From Streptomyces sp. NBC_01241 (lineage in GTDB: Bacteria > Actinomycetota > Actinomycetes > Streptomycetales > Streptomycetaceae), in NCBI RefSeq assembly GCF_041435435.1, contig NZ_CP108494.1:620001-684000 (forward strand): 64,000 nucleotides of DNA. Direction: 5' to 3'. Shown here piece by piece: positions 32,809 through 45,123 of this stretch. The position numbers were made by a program, and so were the translations under genes. A model generated the notes under the pieces. That model did no database searches. It was not told where the DNA came from and saw only the letters and a program-made list of their open reading frames with translations. Every line of letters starts with the position of its first letter. The first letter of the stretch is position 1.

Positions 32809-32996
32809 GCAGCGGACCGATTGAGGCCGTGGCGGTCCTGACAGGCCGCAGTGGGCGGTCGAACCATTGACCGGCCGTGCCGGGGAAGGGCCGTCCCCCT
32901 CTCCCGGCACGGTCACCGCGGCCGGAAAACCCCGGGGCGGCAGCGCGTGGCGGTACCTCCTCCTGGAGCAGGGGCCCCGCAGCGGAGAATGCTCCG

Positions 32997-33872
32997 ATGA
33001 CCGCATCTCCGCAGACCTGGACCCGCGCCGAGCGACTTGATGCCGACCGGCTGGCAGCAGCCCTGCGTGCCGAGGCAGGTGTCCGGCTGATCGTGGAGGG
33101 GCCCTGTTCCGGAGGGGAGGTCGGTGCCGCATACGTGCGATGGCCCGACGGTCGCCGTTCCGTGCTGAAATCGCGGCCGGACACCCGCGTCGAGGATCTA
33201 CGGGCGGGGCCGCTGGCGGTCTGCGAGATGCTGCGCGCGCAGGGGTACCCCTGCCCGTCGACGGAGTTGGCGGTCCAGGTGGGTCACGCGGTGGCGCTGG
33301 TCCAGGAGCTCCTGCCGGGCACGCCGATGCGGCGTCTGGACCACCATGGGCTGGACCAGGCACTCACCCTCAACGCGTCACAGGCGGGACTGCTGGCCGG
33401 ACGTACGGATGTCCCGTCGATGAACCTGTATATGCTCGACGACGGCCCCGGCTACTGTCTTCACGAGCCGCTGCGTCGGCACAGTCGGCGCGGCGGTGAC
33501 CTGGAGCGGCGGATCAGGTCAGTCGGAGCGGATCACCCGCATCACCTGGCCGGGCACGACGTCGTGCACCAGGACTTCCACCAGGGCAACCTGCTCGCCG
33601 TCGACGGCTCGGTCACCGGCGTCATCGACTGGGACGGCGCCGGCCGGGGTGACCGCCGTTTCGATCTGGTCACGCTGCGCTTCGGGCTGCACGCGAACGA
33701 GCAGGCACCGGACGTCACGAAGCGCCTCGACGACCTCCTGGACGGCCTGCCCGAGGACGTCCTGCGTCCCTCCTGGGCGCATATGAGTCTGCACATGGCC
33801 GACTGGGCCATCAGGCACTTCGCCCCGGGCGACGTCGGGCACTGGCTCGACCTGGCCGAGCAACGCCTCTGA
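32997..33872 (+). CDS. APH-fold phosphotransferase
   Basis: 291-aa aminoglycoside-phosphotransferase-family kinase. The catalytic loop HQDFHQGNLL (residues about 193-202) supplies the Asp and Asn, and VIDWDGAGRGD gives the Mg-binding DFG equivalent. The N-lobe ATP Lys is in RRSVLKSR. The substrate is unknown; many Streptomyces members are not resistance genes. The ATG at 32997 follows GGAG with 9-base spacing. Single gene; the next MFS gene lies 108 bp downstream on the same strand and could be co-transcribed. Confidence 0.82.
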   Translation: MTASPQTWTRAERLDADRLAAALRAEAGVRLIVEGPCSGGEVGAAYVRWPDGRRSVLKSRPDTRVEDLRAGPLAVCEMLRAQGYPCPSTELAVQVGHAVALVQELLPGTPMRRLDHHGLDQALTLNASQAGLLAGRTDVPSMNLYMLDDGPGYCLHEPLRRHSRRGGDLERRIRSVGADHPHHLAGHDVVHQDFHQGNLLAVDGSVTGVIDWDGAGRGDRRFDLVTLRFGLHANEQAPDVTKRLDDLLDGLPEDVLRPSWAHMSLHMADWAIRHFAPGDVGHWLDLAEQRL

Positions 33873-33980
33873 CCGCCCCGGGAACCGAGCCGGGCGGGCC
33901 GAAAGGGCCGTGCACGTACCGCTGCGAACGCTCCCGAGGACGGGAGCTAGGGTGCTCGCTGTGCCGATCACAGGAGGATC

Positions 33981-35201
33981 ATGAAGGCCACTGTCGAACT
34001 GCCCACAACCCCCTTGAAACCACTGCGTGTTGCCGCATTCCGTCGATTCGTTCTCGCCAATCTCGTCTCCGCGACCGGGTCCGCGATGGCTCCTCTCGCG
34101 CTCGCGTACGCGGTGATCGGGCAGGGCGGAGGGGCCGGGTCGCTCGGCATCGTGCTGGCCACGAACTCGGTCCCGACGGTCGTCCTCACCATCGCCGGCG
34201 GCGTCCTCGCGGACCGCCTGTCGCGGAGCCGGATCCTGTTTCTGGGCAACCTGCTGGCCGCGGCCGCGCAGGGGGTGCTCGCCCTGCTGGTGGCCACGCA
34301 TCAGGCGACGACCGTTTCGATCGCCGCGTGCGGCTTCCTGTCGGGGATCGCCGTGGCCTTCACCGGTCCGGCCGCCACGGGCGTGGTGGGACAGCTCGTC
34401 GCGGCGGAGCACCTCCAGCAGGCCAATGCGCTGGTCCGGCTGCCGAACAATGCCGTCAAGGTGCTCGGCCCCGTCGCCGGAGGGCTGATCGTCGCGGTCG
34501 GCGGTCCGGCGTGGGCCCTGTCGTGGGATGCGCTCACCTTCCTGGTCGCGGCGCTCCTGCTGCTCGGTCTGCGGCTGAGCGCGCCGGTCACGACGGGGAG
34601 TGCGCTGGCCGACCTGCGGGCGGGGTGGTCCGGATTCCGCTCCCGCACCTGGCTGTGGACATACACCGCGGCCGGGACGGTCGTGGTCGCCGCCTGGCTG
34701 GCAGGCTTTCAGCTCCTCGGCCCGGTCGTCGCCAAGGAACACTACGAGGGGGCGCGTTCCTGGGGGCTCGTCCAGGGCGCGTTCGCGTTCGGTCTGCTGG
34801 CGGGGACGCTGGTGTGCCTGCGCTGGAAGCCGTACCGTCTGCTGGCCGTTGCCGTCATCACCGGCTGCGCTCTCTGCCTGCCACTGCTGGCGCTGGGCAC
34901 GGGCCTGGCCCTGCCCTGGGTGATGCTCAGTGCCGTGCTCGCCGGCATCGGGCTGGATGTCGCCATCGTGGCATGGACCACCGCGCTCCAACAGCATGTG
35001 CCCCAGGAGGAGTTGGGGCGCATGAGCTCGTTCAACGGGGTCGGGGAACGCATCGCGATCCCGCTCGGCTACCTCGTCACCGCGTTCGCCGCACATGCCT
35101 GGGCCGACCGGTCCGTGCTCCTGGTCTGTGCCGGTGCCATCGTGGCCACCACGGTCCTCAACCTCTGCGTACGGGATGTGTACCGCGTCAATCGCGTCTG
35201 A
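33981..35201 (+). CDS. MFS exporter (EntS-like)
   Basis: 406-aa membrane transporter with about 12 predicted helices. The TM2-TM3 loop reads GGVLADRLSRSRILFLGN and TM4-TM5 shows FTGPAATGVVGQLVAAEHLQQANALV, typical of the EntS/macrolide-efflux MFS branch. A second loop near residue 350 (VPQEELGRMSSFNGVGERIAIPLG) also fits. Probably exports a small metabolite or antibiotic. AGGAGG precedes the ATG by 5 bases. Confidence 0.87.
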   Translation: MKATVELPTTPLKPLRVAAFRRFVLANLVSATGSAMAPLALAYAVIGQGGGAGSLGIVLATNSVPTVVLTIAGGVLADRLSRSRILFLGNLLAAAAQGVLALLVATHQATTVSIAACGFLSGIAVAFTGPAATGVVGQLVAAEHLQQANALVRLPNNAVKVLGPVAGGLIVAVGGPAWALSWDALTFLVAALLLLGLRLSAPVTTGSALADLRAGWSGFRSRTWLWTYTAAGTVVVAAWLAGFQLLGPVVAKEHYEGARSWGLVQGAFAFGLLAGTLVCLRWKPYRLLAVAVITGCALCLPLLALGTGLALPWVMLSAVLAGIGLDVAIVAWTTALQQHVPQEELGRMSSFNGVGERIAIPLGYLVTAFAAHAWADRSVLLVCAGAIVATTVLNLCVRDVYRVNRV

Positions 35202-35466
35202 GCGTTCGCGCGCGTAGGCCTCGCGGAGCCGCCCGGTCATCCCCCTCGCACCTGCGGCCTTCGTAGCCTCCGGCATCCCGCGGGGAGGTCAGGGCGCGGC
35301 GATTCCCGGTCGCCGCGCTCTCGTGTGCCGCGCCTCGGTCGCCACGTCCTCCCGCTCAGAGGCTGTCGGCGCTCCCCGGGGTGTCCTCCTCCGGTCGGCC
35401 CGCCCGCTGCCCTGCTCGGCCCGGTCCCGAACCGCGGCAGCAGGGGCGGCAGGAACGGCCGGGGCC

Positions 35467-35682
35467 GTCGACTTCGCGGCGCGGGCGAGTGCCCCGGCGT
35501 GGTTCTCGGCCGGCCCGATGGACCGGATCTGCCCGTCGTCCACGGTGTTCGCCGCGTATCACCGGTACGCGGGTCCGGCCGAGAACCAGGTGTTCACGTA
35601 CAACGGGCACGAGGGCGGCGCGAAGTACGACCTGCCGCGCAGGCGCGACGCGCTGCGCGGCGTGTTCGGCCGGGAGCGGCGA
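35467..35682 (+). pseudogene. C-terminal remnant of an acetylxylan esterase / cephalosporin-C deacetylase
   Basis: About 72 codons in one frame resemble the end of AXE1-family esterases. They read VDFAARASAPAWFSAGPMD (Asp of the catalytic triad), CPSSTVFAAYHRYAG, and FTYNGHEGG (catalytic His). The N-terminal 240 residues with the nucleophilic Ser are absent, no start codon or ribosome site precedes it, and the frame then runs into the antisense of the next gene. A gene fragment left by deletion. Confidence 0.65.
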
Positions 35683-35685
35683 CGG

Positions 35686-37230
35686 TCACCGGCCCAGCGC
35701 CGCCATCGCCGCGTTGTGGCCGGGAACCCCGCTGACCCCGCCACCGCGTACGGCGCCCGCCCCGCACAGCAGCACATTGGCGTGCGCCGTCTCCACGCCC
35801 CACCGGCCGGTGGATTCGGCGGCGTACGGGAACGCGAGGTCCCGGTGGAAGATGTGGCCGCCGGGCAGCCGAAGGTCCTGTTCGAGATCGAGCGGGGTCT
35901 TCGCCTCGATGCACGGTTCGCCGTTCTCGTCGCGTGCCAGGCAGTCGGTGACCGGCTCGTCCAGGTGCGCGTCGAGTTCGGCGAGCGTGGCCGTGAGCAG
36001 CTCGGCGCGCGTCGCCGCGTTGTCGGCGGCGAACAGCCGGGCGGGGGTGTGCAGACCGAAGAGGGTGAGGGTCTGGTAGCCGCGGGCGGCCAGGCCTGGT
36101 CCGAGGATCGACGGGTCGGTCAGTGAGTGGCAGTAGATCTCGGACGGCGGGGCGGCGGGCAGCCGTCCCGCCGCCGCGTCCCGGTAGGCGTCGGCGAGCT
36201 GCCCGTACCCCTCGGCGATGTGGAACGTGCCGGCGAAGGCCTCGCGGGGGTCGACACAGCGGTCACGCAGCCGGGGCAGCCGGGTGAGCACCATGTTCAC
36301 CTTCAGCTGTGCGCCCTCGGCCGGGGCGGGCGGTTCGTCGCCGAGGAGCGCGGCGAGCGCCTGCGGCGAGGCGTTGACGAGGACCCGGCGGGCCGTGACG
36401 ACGTGTTCCGCGTCGGGTGAGCGGACGGTGATCGCGGCCGTTGTCCCGTCGGTGTCGATCCGGGTCGCCTCGTGCCGTACGCGGATCTGTGCCCCGGCCG
36501 CGAGGGCGGCCCGGGCGAGGGTGTCGGTGAGGGCGCCCATGCCGCCGACCGGAACGTCCCAGTCGCCGGTACCGCCACCGATGACGTGGTAGAGGAAGCA
36601 GCGGTTCTGGAGCAGGGACGGGTCGTGCGCGTCGGCGAAGGTGCCGATCAGGGCGTCGGTGAGAACGACTCCGCGTACGAGGTCGTCGCGGAAGTTCTCC
36701 TCGACGGCGACACCGACGGGCTCCTCGAAGAGCGCCCGCCAGGCCTCCTTGTCACCGATCCGTGCGCGCAGCGCGTCCCGGGTGGGCAGGGGTTCGGTGA
36801 GCGTCGGGAAGACCCGCTCCGCGACGCGTCGCGTCATGCCGTAGAAGCGCTGCCACGCCGCGTACTCCCGGTCCGATCCGGTGAGCGCGGCGAAGGAGTC
36901 CCGGGTGCGGTCCCCGCCGACGAGCAGTCCGGTGGCGCGGCCGCCGCGCACGGTCGGGGTGTACGAGGAGACGGTCCGCTGGCGTACGGCGAAGTCCAGA
37001 CCGAGATCGCGGACGATCTTCCGCGGCAGCAGGGACACGAGGTACGAGTAGCGCGACAGGCGGGCGTCGACTCCGGCGAAGGGACGGGTGGAGACGGCCG
37101 CTCCCCCGGTGGTGGCGAGGCGTTCCAGGACCAGGACGGACTGTCCGGCGCGGGCGAGGTAGGCGGCGGCGACGAGACCGTTGTGGCCACCGCCCACGAT
37201 CACCGCGTCATAGCTGTCGGGTGCGTGCAT
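35686..37230 (-). CDS. FAD-dependent oxidoreductase, phytoene-desaturase/PYROXD2-like
   Basis: 514 aa. The N-terminal Rossmann motif DAVIVGGGHNGLVAAAYLARAG binds FAD, followed by VLERLATTGGAA. The C-terminus has the second FAD signature NVLLCGAGAVRGGGVSGVPG. It belongs to the NAD(P)/FAD-dependent amine-oxidase-like group that includes carotenoid desaturases and PYROXD2. No carotenoid genes are near, so the substrate is unknown. The ATG at 37228-37230 directly precedes MHAPDSYDAVIVGGG. Single gene, 52 bp downstream of the kinase gene on the same strand. Confidence 0.87.
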   Translation of the reverse strand: MHAPDSYDAVIVGGGHNGLVAAAYLARAGQSVLVLERLATTGGAAVSTRPFAGVDARLSRYSYLVSLLPRKIVRDLGLDFAVRQRTVSSYTPTVRGGRATGLLVGGDRTRDSFAALTGSDREYAAWQRFYGMTRRVAERVFPTLTEPLPTRDALRARIGDKEAWRALFEEPVGVAVEENFRDDLVRGVVLTDALIGTFADAHDPSLLQNRCFLYHVIGGGTGDWDVPVGGMGALTDTLARAALAAGAQIRVRHEATRIDTDGTTAAITVRSPDAEHVVTARRVLVNASPQALAALLGDEPPAPAEGAQLKVNMVLTRLPRLRDRCVDPREAFAGTFHIAEGYGQLADAYRDAAAGRLPAAPPSEIYCHSLTDPSILGPGLAARGYQTLTLFGLHTPARLFAADNAATRAELLTATLAELDAHLDEPVTDCLARDENGEPCIEAKTPLDLEQDLRLPGGHIFHRDLAFPYAAESTGRWGVETAHANVLLCGAGAVRGGGVSGVPGHNAAMAALGR

Positions 37231-37282
37231 GGCCCTTCGTAACACGGGATGTGACCCCCTGGCCAGAGGCGGTGGTGGCGGG

Positions 37283-39529
<2,247 letters not shown>

Positions 39530-39556
39530 CGCCTGCTGTCGCCCCCGTAGCTTCGC

Positions 39557-40444
39557 CTACCTCGGTGCCCTCCCCGGCCCGTCCAGTATGGCGGCCCGGC
39601 TGCGCAGTTTGTACGGGGTGGGGCGGCTGCCCGGACCGAGTCGGGCCATCGCGTTCAGAATATGACCGGGCGGGAGTTGCCAGCGGAGCCGGGACGGAAT
39701 GCAGCGCAGAGCGGTTCCGGTGGTGCGCAGCCGCCGGTCGACGGTGCGCGCGGGCCCCACGGGTCTGCCGTAGAGCTCATGGGCGTACGGGGGCAGTGAC
39801 TGGTAGGCGAGTGCCGCGACGCGCCGCCACAGCAGTGCGCGTGCCGGTACGAGCAGTGGGTGGACGGGTGGCCGGCGCAGGAAGTCGTCGACGTCCAATG
39901 CCTCGGGGGAAGCGGCGAGTTGCGGCCGCACCCGTTCGAAGTAGGCGGCGAGCTGCGCGGTGGTGGCCGGTACGTCGGCGGGGTCGAGGCCGACGAGCCG
40001 GGCGCTGTGGCGGTGCTCGTCGATGTAGCGGTCGGCCTGGGCGTCGGTGAGCGGGAAGCCGGAGCGGCGTTCGATCTGGAGGTAGGAATCGACCTCGGCG
40101 CAGTGCACCCACAACAGCAGCCCGGGTTCGCCGACGCCGTACGTCTCCCCGGTGGCCGGGTCGGTGGCCTTGAGGAGCCGGTGGATCCGGCGGACCCGGG
40201 CGCCCGCCTTCTCGGCCGCTTCGGTGGTGCCGTAGGTGATCGTTCCGACGAAGCCGGCCGTGCGCATCAGCCGGCCCCAGGCGTCCTCGCGGAAGTCGGA
40301 GTTCTGCATGACGCCGCGCACGGCGCGCGGGTGCAGCGCCTGGAGGTAGAGCGCGCGCACTCCGGCGACCCACATCATCGGGTCGCCGTGCATCTGCCAG
40401 GTGACGGATTCGGGTCCGAAGAGCCCCGGGTCGGCGTCCACCAT
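39557..40444 (-). CDS. Oxygenase MpaB family protein (DUF2236)
   Basis: 295 aa. Helical heme-binding fold of the ER-bound oxygenase MpaB / latex-clearing protein group. It shows [20 protein letters not shown] with the conserved His and Arg, [22 protein letters not shown], and [20 protein letters not shown]. Function for bacterial members is mostly unknown; oxidative cleavage of a lipid or terpenoid is possible. The ATG at 40442-40444 ([13 protein letters not shown]) is chosen because GGGAGG lies about 9 bases upstream; longer open sequence exists. Stands alone, 27 bp upstream of the kinase start on the same strand. Confidence 0.8.
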   Translation of the reverse strand: MVDADPGLFGPESVTWQMHGDPMMWVAGVRALYLQALHPRAVRGVMQNSDFREDAWGRLMRTAGFVGTITYGTTEAAEKAGARVRRIHRLLKATDPATGETYGVGEPGLLLWVHCAEVDSYLQIERRSGFPLTDAQADRYIDEHRHSARLVGLDPADVPATTAQLAAYFERVRPQLAASPEALDVDDFLRRPPVHPLLVPARALLWRRVAALAYQSLPPYAHELYGRPVGPARTVDRRLRTTGTALRCIPSRLRWQLPPGHILNAMARLGPGSRPTPYKLRSRAAILDGPGRAPR

Positions 40445-40595
40445 GTCGCCCGTACCTCCCACCGTCCGCACGACGACCGGCAATCGGCCCCGATCGGACC
40501 GGAGTTCACCCTGGATGGTACCGCGGCCCCCCGCGCGACCGCGGCACACGATTCCGGCCGTTCCACCGGTCCCGGGCTGCGGGGGACGCGGCGCT

Positions 40596-40716
40596 CTGCG
40601 GGCGGCTCAGCGGGTGTTCGACGTCACCGGCGGCCTGCACGCCGCCGGGCTCTTCACGGCCGACGGCGAGCTGCTGTGCCTGCGGGAGGACGTCGGCCGG
40701 CACAACGCCGTGGACG
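40596..40716 (+). pseudogene. fdhD: Internal fragment of fdhD (formate dehydrogenase sulfurtransferase)
   Basis: About 40 codons read [20 protein letters not shown], then [20 protein letters not shown], the middle of FdhD proteins that insert sulfur into the molybdenum cofactor of formate dehydrogenase. Both the N-terminal and C-terminal parts are missing and no start codon is present. Homology stops at about 40716, where LysR-like sequence in a different frame follows within a dozen bases. Confidence 0.7.
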
Positions 40717-40728
40717 CTGACCGGCCCG

Positions 40729-40965
40729 TTCTGCGTGGCGTACCCCCTGGTCACCGTGGACATCGTGGCGGACTCGCAGTCGCAGGACATTCTCCGGCAG
40801 CTGCAGAACTTCGAGATCGACGCCGGAATCACCGTGCCGGTCGGTTCGGTGACCGCCGCCCGCGAGCCGGGATCGGTCATGGCCCGCGCCCTCACGGAGG
40901 TCGCCCGGCACGCCGGGGTCGCCGCCGCGCTGGAACGCTTCCCCGGGGATCCCGCGCCGCAGTAG
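40729..40965 (+). pseudogene. Fragments of a LysR-type transcriptional regulator
   Basis: The sequence [20 protein letters not shown], followed by [12 protein letters not shown], is the first part of a LysR effector-binding domain. It is joined directly to a C-terminal tail-like segment ([20 protein letters not shown]). The DNA-binding domain and most of the effector domain are missing. It directly follows the fdhD piece, so this is a scar of at least two deletions. Confidence 0.55.
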
Positions 40966-40989
40966 GCGGGCCGGACCGCGCCACGGCCC

Positions 40990-43524
40990 TCAAGCCGCGC
41001 CGGTGCTCGCCGTGTCCTCGTGGTCCGCACTGCCGTCGGAGTGGTCCCTGCGCACCGTGCAGTGGAGCGAGTTGCCCAGCACATCGGCGACGATCGTGTC
41101 TCCGGGCCCGGCCTCATCGCTGAGCAGCAGTGAGGCGACGCGGTTGTCGAGTTCCGTCTGGATCGTGCGGCGCAGCGGACGGGCACCGAACTGCGGCTGG
41201 TAGCCATGGGCGACCAGCAGCTTCTTCGCCGCTTCGGTGACCTCCAGCGTCATGTCCTGCGCGTGGACGCGGTGCTTGCTCCGGCGCAGGAGGTGCTCGA
41301 TGATCTCCGACAGGTCTTCCTCGGTGAGACTGTGGAAGACGATGATGTCGTCGATGCGGTTGAGGAACTCGGGCAGGAACCGTCCCCGCAGGTCCTCCAT
41401 CAGCTCGTCCTTGAGGTCGGCCGCGTCGCCCTTGTGGGCGAGGATGCGATGGGCGCCGATGTTGGACGTCATGATGACGACGCAGTGGCGGAAGTCGACC
41501 GTGCGGCCCTGTCCGTCCGTGAGGCGACCGTCGTCGAGGATCTGGAGCAGTGTGTTGAAGACATCGGGGTGTGCCTTCTCCACTTCGTCGAACAGCACCA
41601 CGCTGTACGGGTGGCGCCGAACCTTCTCGGTGAGCTGGCCGGCCTCTTCGTAGCCGATGTATCCGGGGGGCGCTCCGACGAGCCGGGCCACGGTGTGCTT
41701 CTCCTGGAACTCGCTCATGTCGAACCGGATCATGCGGTTCTCGTCGCCGAACAGCAACTCGGCGAGTGTCTTGGCGAGTTCGGTCTTGCCGACACCGGTC
41801 GGCCCCAGGAAGAGGAATGAACCGACAGGGCGGTTCGGGTCCCCCATGCCCGCTCGATTCCGGCGCACGGCTTCGGACACGGCGGTGACCGCCTCGTTCT
41901 GGCCGACGATCCTGGCGTGCATGTCCTCTTCGAGCTTGAGGAGCCTCTCCTTCTCGCCGGCGGTGAGCTGGGAGACCGGAATCCCCGTGCGGCGGGAGAC
42001 GATGTCGGCGATGTCGGTGGCCGTGACCGAGACGACGCCTTCTCGACGCTCCTCGATTCCCGCGAGCTCGCCCTCCACTTCGGCGATCTGCTCCTTCAGT
42101 TCGGAGGCCTTCTCGAACTCCTCGCCGGCGACGGCCTGGTCCTTCTCACGTCGCAGCTTCGCAAGGCGGTCCTCGCGGCTGACGATCTCGGTGGAACGGC
42201 TCGCACTGCGCAGCCGCACCCGGGCGCCCGCCTGGTCCATCAGGTCGATGGCCTTGTCGGGCAGGAACCGGTCGCTGATGTAGCGGTCGGAGAGTACCGC
42301 CGCGGCCGTCAGGGCCCCGTCGGCGAAGCGGACCCGGTGGTGGGCCTCGTATGCGTCCCGCAGCCCTTCGAGGATCTGGACCGTCTCCTCGACCGTCGGC
42401 TCCGGGATCAGAACGGGTTGGAAGCGGCGTTCGAGAGCGGCGTCCTTCTCGACGTGCTTGCGGTACTCGTCGATCGTCGTCGCTCCCACCACGTGGAGCT
42501 CGCCGCGTGCGAGTGCGGGCTTGAGCATGTTGCTCGCGTCCATGGAGCCCTCGCCCGTCGCACCGGCGCCGACCACGGTGTGCAGTTCGTCGATGAAGAG
42601 GATGATGTCGCCGCTCGCCTCCTGGACGTCCTCGATGACCTTCTTCAGGCGCTCCTCGAACTGTCCGCGGTACTGCGCGCCGGCCACCATGCCGGACAGG
42701 TCCAGGGCGACGACCCGCTTGTCCTTCAGTGTGTCGGGCACTTCGCCCGCCACGATGCGCTGGGCCAGTCCCTCCACGATGGCGGTCTTCCCGACACCGG
42801 GCTCGCCGATGAGCACGGGGTTGTTCTTGGAGCGCCGCGAGAGGATCTCGACGGTCTGCTCGATCTCCTCGGCCCGGCCGACCACCGGATCGAGCTTCCC
42901 CGCCTTCGCTTCCTCGGTCAGGTCCCTGCCGTACTCGTCCAGGGTCGTGGACGGCTCCTTCCCGGCAGCGGGAGCACCACCCGTCGCGCGGGTCGCCCGC
43001 TCCGTGAGGCCGCGCAGCTTCTGCACGTCCAGGTCCTCCGCGCGCAGGAAACGGGTGGCACCGGATTCGGGGTCGCCGAGGAGCGCGCCGAGGATGTGCT
43101 CGGGGCCGATGTAGGACACCCCTGCCGCCTGCGAATCCGCGTAGGCGGCGGCAAGGGTGCGCTTCGCCGCCGGCGTGAGTCCCGGCTCCGCGGAGGGCTC
43201 GCCGGACTCCCGGGGAAGCACGTGGTCGATGTGAGCCGCGAGCGCCTCGGGGTCCACGCCCACCTGGGACAGCAGCCTTCGCGCGGGATCGACCTGTGTG
43301 GCCGCCCAGAGGAGGTGCTCCGTGTCGAGGTCGGACGTTCCGTCCTCGGCCGCCTTTCGCGTGGCCGTGTTGAGGAGTTCGTGCGACGACTCCGTAAGGA
43401 GCCGGCCGATGGGTACGCGCTGCACGGCTGGCGGTGACGTGCCGGGCGACATTCCGAAGAAACGATTCAGCAGATCGCTGAACGGATCGGCCGAACCGAA
43501 GGGTGAACCGAACGCCATCGACAT
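40990..43524 (-). CDS. Clp/Hsp100 AAA+ ATPase, ClpC-like but without a ClpP-docking loop
   Basis: 844-aa two-ring AAA+ unfoldase. Order: a divergent Clp N-domain (about 35-180), Walker A1 GEPGVGKT (240-247), a short middle domain with a UVR motif ([13 protein letters not shown], 469-481), Walker A2 GPTGVGKT (574-581), and a typical D2 C-terminus. The UVR motif is a ClpC trait. The segment after MTSNIG, where ClpC and ClpA have the (L/I/V)GF loop that docks ClpP, contains no such tripeptide, so it may be a disaggregase. The start at ATG 43522-43524 has CAGGAG upstream. First gene on this side of the stress island. Confidence 0.9.
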   Translation of the reverse strand: MSMAFGSPFGSADPFSDLLNRFFGMSPGTSPPAVQRVPIGRLLTESSHELLNTATRKAAEDGTSDLDTEHLLWAATQVDPARRLLSQVGVDPEALAAHIDHVLPRESGEPSAEPGLTPAAKRTLAAAYADSQAAGVSYIGPEHILGALLGDPESGATRFLRAEDLDVQKLRGLTERATRATGGAPAAGKEPSTTLDEYGRDLTEEAKAGKLDPVVGRAEEIEQTVEILSRRSKNNPVLIGEPGVGKTAIVEGLAQRIVAGEVPDTLKDKRVVALDLSGMVAGAQYRGQFEERLKKVIEDVQEASGDIILFIDELHTVVGAGATGEGSMDASNMLKPALARGELHVVGATTIDEYRKHVEKDAALERRFQPVLIPEPTVEETVQILEGLRDAYEAHHRVRFADGALTAAAVLSDRYISDRFLPDKAIDLMDQAGARVRLRSASRSTEIVSREDRLAKLRREKDQAVAGEEFEKASELKEQIAEVEGELAGIEERREGVVSVTATDIADIVSRRTGIPVSQLTAGEKERLLKLEEDMHARIVGQNEAVTAVSEAVRRNRAGMGDPNRPVGSFLFLGPTGVGKTELAKTLAELLFGDENRMIRFDMSEFQEKHTVARLVGAPPGYIGYEEAGQLTEKVRRHPYSVVLFDEVEKAHPDVFNTLLQILDDGRLTDGQGRTVDFRHCVVIMTSNIGAHRILAHKGDAADLKDELMEDLRGRFLPEFLNRIDDIIVFHSLTEEDLSEIIEHLLRRSKHRVHAQDMTLEVTEAAKKLLVAHGYQPQFGARPLRRTIQTELDNRVASLLLSDEAGPGDTIVADVLGNSLHCTVRRDHSDGSADHEDTASTGAA

Positions 43525-43901
43525 GTGAGCTCCTGATGCGCGAAGGGGGGCTCTCACACTCAAACTCGATGCCCACCGCTCCGCAAACGGAATGCCACGG
43601 TCGGCGCAGCCCGACGAGCGGGACGGCATCGGCAGGAATCCCCCACCGGGACGGCGTGGGTGCGGGGCGACGTCGCCCCGCACCCACCACACATCATCCA
43701 GGATCCTGTCCTGCTTCCCGGTCTGCTGACGGGCATGTTCGTACGATGAGGCTTGGGGAGGTGGAACGGCCCGGGGAACACGGTCAAGGGGTGGGCCTCG
43801 CACGCCTCTGCGCGCGGGAGAGGTGACACGCCGACGCCGCAGAGGAGCACCGGCACGTCGGCCTGCTGTACCGACGTGATCGGCTGCCGTGATTGCTCAC
43901 C
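43525..43901. other. Promoter region of the Clp gene
   Basis: 377-bp gap with no convincing coding sequence. Contains the 32-bp palindrome listed separately. No intact HspR (HAIR) repeat was found. Confidence 0.45.
43656..43687. promoter_or_regulatory. 32-bp perfect palindrome
   Basis: The 16 bases GTGGGTGCGGGGCGAC are followed immediately by their exact reverse complement, with no loop. It lies 132 bases upstream of the Clp start codon. It is symmetric enough to be a dimer or tetramer repressor site, or the end of an upstream transcript. Confidence 0.65.
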
Positions 43902-44777
43902 TCAGTCGTGAGGGACGACGGCGACAGGGCAGCGCGCGTGATGAATGGCGGCTTGGCCCACGGGGCCCAGGTGTGGTGCCAGGACGGGGCGGTGCTTGCG
44001 CCGGCCGACAACCAGCAGCCCGGCACCATGAGCGGCCCCTGTAACAGCCCTGGCGGGGCTTTCGAGGGCGACGCTGTCGCTCACCTCCACGAGCGGGAAC
44101 TTGTCACGCCAAGGGCGGAGGATCTGGTTGAGGTGCTTCTGCGCGTCCTGAGTGATTTCTTCCGTCACATCGTGATCCACGCCCCAGGGCGCGTATGCGA
44201 CCAGCGGCAGGCTCTGGCCATGGACGGCTCTGAGGGGCACGCCTCGCGCTGCGGCGGTAGCGAAAGCGAATTCGAGCAGGTCGTCACAGGGGCCGTGCAG
44301 TTTCAGTGCTACCACGACGCCGCCTTCCACAGCTGGAGCGGGTTGTGGCCCTTGTCCGCTCGTTTCGGCGCGTACCAGGACCACCGGCCCGTCGGCCCGT
44401 GCCACGACGGGCATGCTGATGTCTCCGAGAAAGTAGCTCTCGACGGGCACCAGTCCGCGCGAACCGAGCACGGTCATCTCGGACTCCGATGCCGCTCGCA
44501 GCAGCGCGTGCTGGGCGTCGTCGGCCACCAGGTTGCCGACAATGGGAAGGCCCGGGTGGCGTGCCTGGAGCTCCGCCCGCGCCTTGTGCACGATCCGCCT
44601 CGCCCAGTAGTTCTGGTCCATCTCCGCAGGCACGTGGGTCGGTTCCGGCACCAGCAGAGGCCACGCGTGCAGCAGGCGCAGCGTGAGCTTGCGCCGCTCG
44701 GCTTCGTCGGAGGCCCAACGGGCAGCGGAAAGGCTCTCGGGTGAGCCGTCGAGGCCCACGGTGACGACTGGCTCCAT
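43902..44777 (-). CDS. Universal stress protein, tandem USP domains
   Basis: 291 aa, two UspA domains. The first carries the nucleotide-binding loop VLGSRGLVPVESYFLGDIS. The second ends LLVVGRRKHRPVLAPHLGPVGQAAIHHARCPVAVV across two parts, close to G-2x-G-9x-G(S/T). Such proteins bind ATP and are induced under hypoxia or growth arrest in actinobacteria. The ATG at 44775-44777 has GGAGG 8 bases upstream and is preferred over another ATG five codons earlier. The C-terminus PCPVAVVPHD-like ending (ARCPVAVVPHD) is typical. A 346-bp gap separates it from the CBS gene. Confidence 0.92.
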   Translation of the reverse strand: MEPVVTVGLDGSPESLSAARWASDEAERRKLTLRLLHAWPLLVPEPTHVPAEMDQNYWARRIVHKARAELQARHPGLPIVGNLVADDAQHALLRAASESEMTVLGSRGLVPVESYFLGDISMPVVARADGPVVLVRAETSGQGPQPAPAVEGGVVVALKLHGPCDDLLEFAFATAAARGVPLRAVHGQSLPLVAYAPWGVDHDVTEEITQDAQKHLNQILRPWRDKFPLVEVSDSVALESPARAVTGAAHGAGLLVVGRRKHRPVLAPHLGPVGQAAIHHARCPVAVVPHD

Positions 44778-45123
44778 GGCGACTGCCTCCATGTCGTAAG
44801 TCTCGTACAGCCGCGTACAGGTTGGAATGACGGCGGGCGAGTCCGCCTGCGCTGCCTGCCGTCGTCCCTGTGCCCTTGTCTGTACCGGCCAGACGAGGGT
44901 GAGGGGCAATCGATGGTGTGCGCGTCCGCGCCGACAACGACTTCTTCTCGTTCGAGGAGTACCGCAGATCTCCTGGTGCCGCATGCCGACTCCGATGTGG
45001 CAGAACTCGTAGGGCGGGAAATCCGCACCCGGCACGAGAAGCCGCTTCCTCCCACACGGGCCTGCTCCGGGCTCGGTCAGCCTTGCCGTGCGCAGTGAGG
45101 CGGGTTACGAGGGCACGAATGTC
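44778..45123. other. Non-coding gap between USP and CBS genes
   Basis: 346 bp. Open frames exist but none shows family sequence or a ribosome site. It must contain the USP promoter; no GGGCC-N4-GGCCC-type site was found here. Confidence 0.4.

Noticed and set aside
43503..43826. Possible 107-codon gene upstream of the Clp gene
   Set aside because: No ribosome site, no family sequence, and it covers the palindrome; composition not coding-like.
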